This document shows positions 1 through 7,267 of a stretch of 13,474 nucleotides of DNA, piece by piece; the stretch's first letter is position 1; every line of letters starts with the position of its first letter. The DNA comes from Elusimicrobia bacterium RBG_16_66_12 (GTDB lineage: Bacteria > Elusimicrobiota > Elusimicrobia > UBA1565 > UBA9628). The stretch is from NCBI GenBank assembly GCA_001800005.1, contig MGUL01000111.1, forward strand, positions 12,530-26,003, read 5' to 3'. The translations under genes and the position numbers were made by a program. Under the pieces are notes generated by a model, which worked only from the letters and a program-made list of their open reading frames with translations, made no database searches and was not told the origin of the DNA.

Positions 1-1001
1 CCGCGCGGCGCTTCTTTCGCTCCCAACCCGTTCCGGTCTTTCTCGGCCTCTGGACGGCCGTCTCCTTCCTGCCGACGGGACAGATCGTTCCGTACAGGGA
101 AGTCTTCGCCGAGCACTGGCTCTACGTTCCCTCGATGGGCTTCTGCCTGCTGGCCGGGTGGCTGCTCCTGCGTCTGTGGCGCTCGGGGCCCCGGGCCCGG
201 ACGCTCTCCGCGCAGATAGTCCTGCTGGCCTGCGGCCTCTATGCCTGGAGAACCGTCCGCAGAAACGGCGACTGGAAGGACGGCGTGACCTTGTGGTCGA
301 AAACCGTCGCGGCCGCCCCGCGCTGCGCGCGCGCGAGGCACAACCTCGGCCGCGCCCTGCAAGGGGCCGCCCTCAAAAACGGCGACCCCGCTTTGCTGAG
401 CCGAGCGCAGGACGAGTACCGCCGCGCCCTGGCCCTGCGCCCCAAGGCCGCCACCTGGAGCAACCTCGGCACGACGCTGCGCCAGAGGGGACTCTTCGGC
501 CAAGCCGTCTCGGCCCAGGAGGCCGCCCTCGCCCTCGACCCCTCCTCGGCCTTGGCGCACTACAATCTGGGGCTCATCTATCATTTCCATCTCGGCGACC
601 CCGACAAGGCCGCGCGGCACTACGGGGAAGCCGTCGAGCTCGCGCCTCAGCTCTCCGAGCCGCGCAACAACCTGGGCCTGATTCTTCTCGGACAGGGAGA
701 AGTCGAGAGGGCCCGCAAGCTCTTCGAGGAGGCGTTGAGACGAGATCCCGAAAACACCTCGGCGCTCAACAACCTGGGACTGATCGCCATCGGCGACAAA
801 GACTGGGCCGCGGCCGCCCGGCATTTCCACCGCGCCGCGGCCCTGGGCTCGGACCCGGCCCGTCTGCGCCTGTACATGGCTCGGCTCGACGAGGCCCGCG
901 GCCTGAGGCGCGCGATGCCGCTACCTCCCACCCGGGCCGACGGCATAGCCGATCAGGTAGGCCGCTTCGGCGAGAACGCGCAGCGCCGCCGAGGACGATG
1001 A
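1..1001 (+). CDS. TMTC-like GT-C membrane glycosyltransferase with C-terminal TPR repeats (5' partial)
   Basis: The reading frame is open from base 3, so the gene enters from the left; 332 residues are visible. They begin with the end of a polytopic membrane region, including the stretch AEHWLYVPSMGFCLLAGW followed by a hydrophobic segment and a second one (QIVLLACGLYAW). RNGDWKDGVTLW then leads into TPR helices marked by five NLG-type cores (HNLGRAL, SNLGTTL, YNLGLIY, NNLGLIL, NNLGLIA). This order, with an 'AEH.LY.PS.GF' loop before the last membrane helices and TPRs, is that of bacterial TMTC/DUF1736-like proteins. These are thought to be lipid-linked-sugar-dependent GT-C transferases. The catalytic N-terminus lies outside the window, so activity is inferred. 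The last 27 or so residues are low in TPR character, and the final 81 bases overlap the convergent glycosyltransferase gene. Confidence 0.8.
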   Translation, partial: ARRFFRSQPVPVFLGLWTAVSFLPTGQIVPYREVFAEHWLYVPSMGFCLLAGWLLLRLWRSGPRARTLSAQIVLLACGLYAWRTVRRNGDWKDGVTLWSKTVAAAPRCARARHNLGRALQGAALKNGDPALLSRAQDEYRRALALRPKAATWSNLGTTLRQRGLFGQAVSAQEAALALDPSSALAHYNLGLIYHFHLGDPDKAARHYGEAVELAPQLSEPRNNLGLILLGQGEVERARKLFEEALRRDPENTSALNNLGLIAIGDKDWAAAARHFHRAAALGSDPARLRLYMARLDEARGLRRAMPLPPTRADGIADQVGRFGENAQRRRGR

Positions 1002-1673
1002 CATCGCCGCCAGTTCCGCCAGCTTGCGGGGGGCGCGCGCGGCCGGATAGGCGCAGGGCGTTCCCTTGCCGTACTTGTACATTTTGCCGAGGTACTCGAG
1101 GGGGGCGTCGATCCAGTGGCTCACCTCCGGCAGAGGGCTGAGAGCGTGCCGCTTGAGGACCTCCATCGAGAAACGGTGGTCCTCCCCGGACTCGACCTCC
1201 CGGAACGGACCAAACTCGTCGAAGACCGAGCGATGATAACCCATGTTGCAGCCGAAAAGGCGGCCGCCCGTCACGGTGCTGCGGTGGCCGCCGGCCCGGA
1301 AGAAGGCTTCCAGGAAAGCATTGGAGGAGACGAGCCTCACGCCCCCGCCGTAGACCTTGGCCTCGAGGCGCTCCGGCAGCCAGCTGGGCGGCGCGAGCAC
1401 GTCCGCGTCGGCGAAGAAGAGATGCTCGCCTCGCGCCGCGGCGATGCCGACGTTGCGGGCGTAGTAGCTGCCCTTCTTCCTGTCGGCGGCGACGAGACGC
1501 ACGCCGGCGAACTCCGCGGCGACGGCGTCGGAGCCGTCCGAGGAGCCGTTGTCGACGACGATGATCTCGAGCGGATAGGGGGGGCGCAGGGCCGTCACCG
1601 CGGCCAAGCACGCGCGCAGATGCCGCGCCGCGTCTCGGGTCGGAATCAAGATCGAGGCGCGAGGGTTGTTCAC
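921..1673 (-). CDS. Family 2 glycosyltransferase (GT-A fold), 250 aa
   Basis: This is a cytosolic or membrane-associated glycosyltransferase, probably moving a sugar from a nucleotide-sugar to a lipid-linked acceptor. The N-terminus has the GT2 pattern: SILIPTRD near residue 7, EIIVVDNGSSDGS at 36-48, and the DXD metal/nucleotide motif as FFADAD with DAD at 89-91. An ESGEDHRFS segment, the usual ED acceptor-side motif, follows about 75 residues later. A GTG start is chosen because its G/TGA overlaps the flippase stop by 4 bases and GGAG lies 7 bases upstream (TTCGGAGTC). An upstream extension would run through the flippase gene. It is the last gene of the leftward radical SAM-flippase-GT2 operon. 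Its 3' end overlaps the convergent TPR gene by 81 bases. Donor and acceptor cannot be told from sequence. Confidence 0.9.
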   Translation of the reverse strand: MNNPRASILIPTRDAARHLRACLAAVTALRPPYPLEIIVVDNGSSDGSDAVAAEFAGVRLVAADRKKGSYYARNVGIAAARGEHLFFADADVLAPPSWLPERLEAKVYGGGVRLVSSNAFLEAFFRAGGHRSTVTGGRLFGCNMGYHRSVFDEFGPFREVESGEDHRFSMEVLKRHALSPLPEVSHWIDAPLEYLGKMYKYGKGTPCAYPAARAPRKLAELAAMSSSSAALRVLAEAAYLIGYAVGPGGR

Positions 1674-2986
1674 CCGTTGACTCCGAACAGGCCGAGCAGG
1701 GGCCTGGGGTCGGCCCTCCGCGTCCAGAACTCGCCGAGCAGCGTCCGGCGCTCCAAGCCCAAGGCGGTCGCGCAGCCGCGGGCGGCCAGGAGGCCGCCGG
1801 CAAGCCAGGTCCAGGTATAGATCCAAGCGGCGGCCATGACTCCCCAGCGCGGGACGGCCCATGCGTGGAGCACGGCGTTGGCCAGGACCAAAAGCACGGC
1901 CAATCGGGCCGGCTTCTCGGGGCGCCCCGAGGCGTTCCACGCCGCCGCCAGGACTTGGAACGCGCAGGAGAAGACGAAGCCCGGCGCCGCCACGGCCAAA
2001 GCCGGCGCCGCCGCGGCGAAGCTCCCCCCCCAGAGCAAGCCCACGACGGAAGGCGCCAGCAGCGCCGTCAGCAGGGCGGCGGGAGCCATGACGACGCAGA
2101 GGCCTTGCCCCAGCCCGTGGAGGAGCTCGCGCAGAAGCGCAACGTCCTTTGTCCGGGCGGCCGCGGCCAGGCGGGGAAACATCGCGACGGTCAGAGCCAG
2201 CCAGGGCAGATGGAGCAACTTCAGGGCTCCTAGAGCGGAGACCCAGAGGCCGGCGTGCGCGGGGTCCGCGATCAGGCGCTTCGTCCAGAGGACGCCGGAG
2301 CGGTTGAGCGCGACCAGCCCGAGTTCGAGGACCGTCGCCCACAGCGCGAAGCGCGCGAAGTCGGTGCCGGCGGGAGAGGGCGCCGCGGGCGCCGGCGCGG
2401 GCAGGCGCGCCGCGGCCAACGCAATCCCGGCCGCCGCGCCGGCCAGCAGGCTTAGCGGCACGGCCGCAAGCCCGAGGCCGGCCGCCAGCGCGGCCAGAAG
2501 TGCCACGAAGGCGGCCACGGCGCCGGCCAGCCCGGCGTGGGCGTGATCCTTAAACTGCTGGAAGCCGGCCAGCGGCTGCAGATAGAGGGGAACCAGACCC
2601 AGGATCAGAGGCAGAGGGACCGCCAGGTAGAGACATCGCTTCAGGTCCGGGTCGTGCAGGGCGGCGGCCATAGGCGCCGCCAGCACCGCGAGAGTCGCGC
2701 CGCTGGCCAGGGCCAGCCCGGCCTGCAGGGGCATGGCGGAGCGCCGGACCGCCGCGGCGTCGCCGCCGCCGGCGGCAACGTAGGTCGCGGCCCTACCCGC
2801 GCCCGGCAGATGGAGGGCACGCAGCACTCCCAGCACCGTGAAGAACGCGTGCGCGCCTCCAAGGGCCGAGGGGCCGAGCATTCGCCCCACGGCCAGGCCG
2901 CCTCCGTAGTTGAGCGCGACCTGGATGATCTTGGACGCGACGCTCCAGCGAAGGCCGGCGGCAAGCCTGTCCCGGGACAGCGTCAT
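1670..2986 (-). CDS. Wzx-type lipid-linked oligosaccharide flippase (MOP superfamily), 438 aa
   Basis: This is an integral inner-membrane protein predicted to flip an undecaprenyl-linked glycan to the outer face. It is almost wholly hydrophobic with repeated Ala/Leu/Val-rich helices; I estimate 12-14 segments without computing them. It begins with the family's amphipathic entry, GLRWSVASKIIQVAL then GRMLGPSALGG, and carries helix-loop features such as FPRLAAAARTKD in the second half. Length fits Wzx/polysaccharide biosynthesis proteins (about 400-500). I choose the ATG whose ATGA overlaps the radical SAM stop by 4 bases. An in-frame ATG at 3010 (MADGFVERM...) is also possible; neither has a clear Shine-Dalgarno. 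The long open frame further upstream is a shadow of the radical SAM gene. Position between radical SAM and GT2 genes supports glycan export. Confidence 0.87.
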   Translation of the reverse strand: MTLSRDRLAAGLRWSVASKIIQVALNYGGGLAVGRMLGPSALGGAHAFFTVLGVLRALHLPGAGRAATYVAAGGGDAAAVRRSAMPLQAGLALASGATLAVLAAPMAAALHDPDLKRCLYLAVPLPLILGLVPLYLQPLAGFQQFKDHAHAGLAGAVAAFVALLAALAAGLGLAAVPLSLLAGAAAGIALAAARLPAPAPAAPSPAGTDFARFALWATVLELGLVALNRSGVLWTKRLIADPAHAGLWVSALGALKLLHLPWLALTVAMFPRLAAAARTKDVALLRELLHGLGQGLCVVMAPAALLTALLAPSVVGLLWGGSFAAAAPALAVAAPGFVFSCAFQVLAAAWNASGRPEKPARLAVLLVLANAVLHAWAVPRWGVMAAAWIYTWTWLAGGLLAARGCATALGLERRTLLGEFWTRRADPRPLLGLFGVNG

Positions 2987-3828
2987 GCGCTCGACGAACC
3001 CGTCAGCCATTGCGGCAGTCCCGGCGCGGCCATGTCGCAGCGACTGCATAAGGAGACGGATCTGCGCTTGCCCCGGAAAAGCGTTCTCCGCAACTCTCGG
3101 AATTCTTCCGAATTCCAAATGTCCTTCAGCGCGGCCGTGTGGATATTTCCGAACGCCATTTGATAGCGGTAGTCGGCGCAGCAAAGAATCACGGAGCCGT
3201 CTGTCCCGATATCCATGCGAAAGTACGGGAGCAGGCAATCGAAATCGCCGAAGTAGTCGCGGCGCCGCCTTGACTGAGCCGCGCCGCCCCTGGTGGAAAG
3301 CCGCTCCCCAAACGAACGCCTCTTCAATATGAATCTGGACTGAAACTCCGCGTCATATCCTGAGAGAAGCCCCCCAAGGCGCGAAAGCTCACGCCCCCCC
3401 GTATAGTCGTTGATTTGAGCGATAAACGGCGTGGAAATACCGTGAAGGCCGTCCAGAATGATTTTGTCTATCAGGGACCCGTTCGAATTGAAACGGAGAT
3501 TGCATTTTGGGAGTTTTTTGGAAATAAGGCCGGCGAACTCCAAGCAGCGCGGGTGGCAAAAAGGCTCGTTCGTGACGGAGAGCGAGATTTCTCCGGCATA
3601 CCGCAGAGCGACCAGTTGCTCCACTATCAGGCTCACGGAGCTGAAACTCATATACGCTTCGGGCCTGGCGCTCTTCGACTGAGGGCAGAATGGACACCGG
3701 TAATTGCATGCGGAGGTGATTTCTATGCCCAGCTTGTAAAAAAGGTCGGAACCTTCGACATGTTCCGCCACCTTTCTTCGAACTCTCGCGTTCCGATACA
3801 TGTCTCTCAGCCGGCGCCAGAGATCCAT
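2983..3828 (-). CDS. Radical SAM/SPASM-type enzyme, 281 aa
   Basis: The protein has the CX3CX2C cluster motif CNYRCPFC, with cysteines at 41, 45 and 48 just after GIEITSA. It would bind a [4Fe-4S] cluster and cleave S-adenosylmethionine. The second half has a SPASM/twitch-like cysteine set: CLLPY, LCCADY and CSRC (261 and 264), with the typical MDIGTDGSV strand and the GNIHTAALKDIWNSEEF segment seen in SPASM proteins. The substrate is unknown; in glycan loci such proteins modify sugars or peptides, but nothing here decides which. ATG 3828 has GGAG 9 bases upstream. A GGAGG also sits 7 bases before an in-frame CTG ten codons earlier (3858), so a longer product is possible. It is the first gene of the leftward operon and has clearly lower G+C than the flanks. 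Confidence 0.88.
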   Translation of the reverse strand: MDLWRRLRDMYRNARVRRKVAEHVEGSDLFYKLGIEITSACNYRCPFCPQSKSARPEAYMSFSSVSLIVEQLVALRYAGEISLSVTNEPFCHPRCLEFAGLISKKLPKCNLRFNSNGSLIDKIILDGLHGISTPFIAQINDYTGGRELSRLGGLLSGYDAEFQSRFILKRRSFGERLSTRGGAAQSRRRRDYFGDFDCLLPYFRMDIGTDGSVILCCADYRYQMAFGNIHTAALKDIWNSEEFRELRRTLFRGKRRSVSLCSRCDMAAPGLPQWLTGSSSA

Positions 3829-3897
3829 CGGCCCCTGCTCCAGGTCGGCGATTTTCAGTGTTTTTCCTCCGCCCCAGAAACCCACGACTCGAGTGTA

Positions 3898-3906
3898 TGT
3901 TATAAA
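3898..3906 (+). promoter_or_regulatory. Candidate extended -10 promoter for the rightward glycosyltransferase operon
   Basis: TGTTATAAA is an extended -10 (TGn plus TATAAA) inside otherwise GC-rich DNA, with no recognisable -35. Predicted initiation near 3913 would give a leader of about 19 bases carrying AAGGGG at 3916-3921, 10 bases before the ATG at 3932. Confidence 0.45.
3899..3904 (-). promoter_or_regulatory. Candidate -10 box for the leftward radical SAM operon
   Basis: On the minus strand this reads TATAAC, a 5/6 match to the -10 consensus, in the only AT-rich patch of the divergent gap. It would give a leader of roughly 64 bases before the ATG at 3828, containing GGAGG. No good -35 is seen at 17 bases. 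It shares bases with the opposing promoter candidate, so the two directions might compete. Confidence 0.35.
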
Positions 3907-3931
3907 ATCACCGACAAGGGGCACATCTGAT

Positions 3932-4816
3932 ATGCATGATTTTCCCGCGGTCGCTGATAGTGCCGGCGGCGGCGACTGCCGACCGCTCGCCTCCGTGGTC
4001 ATTGTGACCTACGACCATATGCAGGCTCTGGATGATAATTTAAGGGCGTTGGCGGCTCAGACCGTTGACAATTTCGAGGTCTTGGTCGTGGACAATAACG
4101 AGACCCTGGATATTTCGGCGCTGGTGGCGCGTTATCCCGTCAGGCACGTCAAACTGGGGAAAAACCGCGGCTTGTGCGCGGGCAGGAACGCAGGCGTGGA
4201 GCTTGCCCGAGCCGATATCGTCGTATTCCTTGACGACGATGCGATTCCCGCCGCCGATCTGGTGGAGGCGCATGTCAGCGCTTTCCGGGACAACAATATT
4301 TATGGACTCAGGGGTAAGAGCATCCCAAAGAGATACAGCGTCTATAATTTCCTGGCCGCCCACTATGATTTGGGAGACGATATCGCGGCCTGCTGCATCA
4401 ACCTGGAGGCGAATTGTTCCTTCAACAAGCGCGTCCTATCGGAGCTGGGCGGGTTCAATCCGAATTTGAAGGGCGGCGGCGGCCATGAGGGTCTGGAACT
4501 GACGTTTAAGGGAGTGAAGAAATATGGCGACAAGGGCAAGTTCGTCTATTACCCCAAAGCGGTTGTTTATCATGACTACGCCTCCTCGTTCTCGAAATAT
4601 TTCATAAAGCAGCTGCGGCATGCCCGGAATGAAGCCCTCCTGGAATACGAGCATCCCGGCATGTTCGATTTCATCCGACGCTATCCATCTCGCCCTGCGC
4701 CCAGGTCTGGATTGAGCCGACAAGCGCGGCTGCATCTGGAGGCGGCGCGCTTGGCGACAAAGGCGGCGGCGGCGATCGTCATGATCGGATTCGGGATTAA
4801 AGCCAGGCTTCGGTGA
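3932..4816 (+). CDS. Family 2 glycosyltransferase, 294 aa
   Basis: A second GT-A glycosyltransferase. After a variable 18-residue leader it shows SVVIVTYDHMQALDDNL, the strand FEVLVVDNNE, NRGLCAGRNAGVELA, and the metal-binding FLDDDAIP with Asp 101-103. The later acceptor-side segment is GGGGHEGLELTFK, where H-E stands where many relatives have E-D. The C-terminus has a basic/hydrophobic tail (TKAAAAIVMIGFGI) that may touch the membrane. The start is ATG with AAGGGG 10 bases upstream; the open frame extends further left only as the shadow of the divergent gene. The stop overlaps the next gene's GTG (GTGA), so the two are probably translated in coupled fashion. Base composition is low in G+C for this window (31 of 60 in 4021-4080). 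Sugar specificity is unknown. Confidence 0.9.
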   Translation: MHDFPAVADSAGGGDCRPLASVVIVTYDHMQALDDNLRALAAQTVDNFEVLVVDNNETLDISALVARYPVRHVKLGKNRGLCAGRNAGVELARADIVVFLDDDAIPAADLVEAHVSAFRDNNIYGLRGKSIPKRYSVYNFLAAHYDLGDDIAACCINLEANCSFNKRVLSELGGFNPNLKGGGGHEGLELTFKGVKKYGDKGKFVYYPKAVVYHDYASSFSKYFIKQLRHARNEALLEYEHPGMFDFIRRYPSRPAPRSGLSRQARLHLEAARLATKAAAAIVMIGFGIKARLR

Positions 4817-6951
4817 ACGAGCCGATCTTCATCGTCGGCGTTCCTCGTTCAGGAACCACTCTGTTGGCGGCCATGATGGGAGCCCACAGCCGGCTGGGCT
4901 GCGGTCCCGAAACCCATTTTTTTCGCGGCCTGCTGGAGGTCGACGTCGACCGGCTGTGCCGGCTGGATTCATGGCCGGGGAGAGCCGTGGATTTCCTGTT
5001 TTCCATACGACACGTGGGGCGCCCGGTTCCCGAGAATTACGGAATCTGCAGGCAATCGCTGGAGACCTGTCTTGCCCGGAAGACGCCCGGCGTGGATTCC
5101 ATTCTTTCCGCGCTGACCGAGACATACGCGCTTTCCCTGGGCAAGTCACGATGGGTGGAAAAGACCCCGTACCACTTGCTTTGCCTAAGCCAGATCCGAC
5201 GTCATTTCCCCGATTCCCCGGTGGTGCGCATCGTGCGCGACCCTCGCGATGCGTCGCTCTCCCTGAGCAGGATGCCGTGGGGGGGCGTCGGATTCATGGG
5301 CGCGCTGTGCCGGTGGAAGGATTGGGACTCGAGGAGTTCTCATTTTTTCGGCTCGGATGGGCGCGCCTATACCTTGCGTTATGAGGACTTGCTGCGCTCG
5401 CCGGAAACGGAGCTGAGGAAACTGTGCGGGTTCATCGGCGAAAGGTTCGAGGATTCAATGCGCGACACCGCGCGCTCCTGTCTCCACGTCAACAGAATGG
5501 ACGAGCCCTGGAAAAGGATGTCCGGCCGACCGCTGGATGAATCCCGGGTGTACGCGTGGAGGAGGCATCTGTCCAAGACACAGAACCGCATGGCCGAGGC
5601 GCTTTTGTGGGAGCGGCTGAAGGCTTACGGGTACCCGGTCCTGGGCGGCAGCGACGGGCTTCGCCGGCGGGTTTATGGGGTCGCTCTGACGGCCTGGGCG
5701 CGGGTGCAGAAAGCCCTGCAGGCGCGTCCAGGCGGGACGTTGTGGGTGGTTTGGGGCGGGGTTGGGCGCGGCGGCGACGGCGCTTGGCTGGCCAAGAACG
5801 TGCTGGCGTCGCATATTCACGGCCTGGCGACCTATTTCGACGAGTGCGTTTGGATGGCATGGCCGTCCGAGCGGGACCCGACCATGTCGGTTCGAGTCGA
5901 CCCGGGCGCCGTGAGGGTTATCCCCCTCGCAAGGGGGAGGCTCGGCTCCCTCGCCAATTTGCTCAAAGCCGCGATCCTGTGTCGGCGGCGTCCCTATGCG
6001 CTGCTGGAAATGCGCGAGGCTCTGGTCTTGGCTCCCATCATGCCCCTGATCAAGCTGTTGTCCCGCCGAACGGCGGTGTATGCGGCCTATGACTACGAAT
6101 TGGCCGTCGAGCAGGGTTGGGACGGATGGCGCGGCTGGGTAAGGATTTTGAGGGACAGTCCTTGGCTTTTGCGCCTGCTGCATCAGTGCGTTTTAGGGTC
6201 CGCAGACGTTGTCATCGCCCGCGGACGACGGTTGGCGCGCTTGGCCAAGCGCGTGAACGCGCGCGTGCATGTTTCCAGTCCCGTAAGCATTCTGGCCGCG
6301 GGCGGCGCGGGGCCTCGCGCGGATCGACGGGCGGACGCCGCCGACGAAAGCCGGCGGATCATATTCGCAGGCAGACTGGAACGCGGGAAGGGTTTGGATG
6401 TCCTGCTCGTTGCTTTTAGGGATATGTTAAAAAAACACCCCGGAACGTCCATCATTCTGGATATCGCCGGAGACGGACCGCAACGATCCGTTTTGGAGGA
6501 ACAAGTCCGGGAAATCGGCCTGGGCGGGAATGTCGTATTCCGCGGCTGGCTGGAGTCAGAAGACGCGTTGTCCTCTTTTTTTGACCGTGCCGATGTTTTG
6601 GTCGTGCCGACCTCCACGCATCCGGAGGGTCTCCCACGCGTCATCGAAGAGGCCCTGGCTTGCGGCGTTCCCGTCGTCGCCACGCGCGTAGGCGGCATTC
6701 CATGCGAGTTCGACGGCGACGAGGTCCTGCTTGTGAATCCCGGCGATTCACGGCCGTTGGCCGAAGCCATGGGGTCGATCCTGTTCGACCCGCCCACGCG
6801 TCAACGTTATCTGTCGGGAGCGCGGCGCTATGGCGACTCGCGCAGGCGCCGTCCGTCATCCATCGAGCAGCATGCCCTGATATTGCGTGGAGATGAGGAA
6901 CGGTCTCTCACTTGCCGAGGATCATCCGCGCCGAGACGAGGAGCAGGATGA
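4813..6951 (+). CDS. Fusion of PAPS-dependent sulfotransferase and GT4 glycosyltransferase, 712 aa
   Basis: Residues 1 to about 278 form a sulfotransferase. The 5'-phosphosulfate P-loop is VGVPRSGTTLL (8-18), and the 3'-phosphate motif is VRDPRDASLSLSR (141-153). Typical YEDLLRSPETELRKLCGFIG and KAYGYPVLGG segments follow. From about residue 305 a GT-B fold begins (GTLWVVWGGVGRGG), ending in a GT4 donor domain: RIIFAGRLERGKGLDVLL, LDIAGDGPQ, VVFRGWL, and the EX7E motif in HPEGLPRVIEEALACGVPVVAT (Glu605/Glu613). The frame is unbroken across the junction. It probably transfers a sugar and sulfates the same or a linked product, with PAPS as sulfate donor. The GTG start overlaps the previous stop by 4 bases. 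The last 30 or so residues look degenerate, and the final 44 bases overlap the convergent TSUP gene, so a late frameshift is possible. Confidence 0.88.
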   Translation: MNEPIFIVGVPRSGTTLLAAMMGAHSRLGCGPETHFFRGLLEVDVDRLCRLDSWPGRAVDFLFSIRHVGRPVPENYGICRQSLETCLARKTPGVDSILSALTETYALSLGKSRWVEKTPYHLLCLSQIRRHFPDSPVVRIVRDPRDASLSLSRMPWGGVGFMGALCRWKDWDSRSSHFFGSDGRAYTLRYEDLLRSPETELRKLCGFIGERFEDSMRDTARSCLHVNRMDEPWKRMSGRPLDESRVYAWRRHLSKTQNRMAEALLWERLKAYGYPVLGGSDGLRRRVYGVALTAWARVQKALQARPGGTLWVVWGGVGRGGDGAWLAKNVLASHIHGLATYFDECVWMAWPSERDPTMSVRVDPGAVRVIPLARGRLGSLANLLKAAILCRRRPYALLEMREALVLAPIMPLIKLLSRRTAVYAAYDYELAVEQGWDGWRGWVRILRDSPWLLRLLHQCVLGSADVVIARGRRLARLAKRVNARVHVSSPVSILAAGGAGPRADRRADAADESRRIIFAGRLERGKGLDVLLVAFRDMLKKHPGTSIILDIAGDGPQRSVLEEQVREIGLGGNVVFRGWLESEDALSSFFDRADVLVVPTSTHPEGLPRVIEEALACGVPVVATRVGGIPCEFDGDEVLLVNPGDSRPLAEAMGSILFDPPTRQRYLSGARRYGDSRRRRPSSIEQHALILRGDEERSLTCRGSSAPRRGAG

Positions 6952-7267
6952 CGCCGAAGCCGCGGCGCAGGACGTCTTGGGGGAGGGCGACGGCGGCCTT
7001 GGCGCCGCAGAGGCCGCCGAAGATGAAGCCCGCGCAGATGAGGACCGTGGCGCGCACGTCCACGTAGCCGTGCTTGTAGTAGGTGTAGGCCGCGAGAAAT
7101 CCGATGGGCGGCAGGAGCATGGCCGTGCTCGTGCCCTGGGCCGTCAACTGGGAGAAGCCGTAGAAGTAGATCAGCGCCGGGACCAGGATGATCCCGCCCC
7201 CCACGCCGACCATGCCGCTGAGCGCGCCGACGATAAGCCCGAGGAAGACGAAGGAGAGAGCGTTCAT
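6908..7267 (-). CDS. Half-size TSUP (TauE/SafE, DUF81) membrane protein, 119 aa
   Basis: A very hydrophobic protein starting MNALSFVFLGLIVGALSG, with the TSUP signature GALSGMVGVGGGIILVPALI (13-32 approximately), TSTAMLLPP and a final VILLLVSARMILGK helix. I see about four membrane segments. Normal TSUP transporters are about 240-270 residues with two such halves; this is one half, so it would need to pair with itself or another half. It aligns end to end with the C-terminal half of the full-length TSUP protein at 10342-11055, including the LPQ..(L/I)+R near the end. The family moves sulfite, sulfonates or other small anions outward; the substrate here is unknown. The start ATG shares one base with the methyltransferase stop (TGATG), so translation is probably coupled. 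Its 3' end overlaps the rightward fusion gene. Confidence 0.85.
   Translation of the reverse strand: MNALSFVFLGLIVGALSGMVGVGGGIILVPALIYFYGFSQLTAQGTSTAMLLPPIGFLAAYTYYKHGYVDVRATVLICAGFIFGGLCGAKAAVALPQDVLRRGFGVILLLVSARMILGK

Noticed and set aside
158..1141. Long open frame overlapping the TPR gene in another frame
   Set aside because: Arg/Pro/Gly-rich low-complexity product with no motif; a shadow of the GC-rich TPR gene.
1674..2342. N-terminal extension of the GT2 gene
   Set aside because: It runs through the flippase gene in another frame and is Arg/Pro-rich; the GT2 fold begins right at the GTG.
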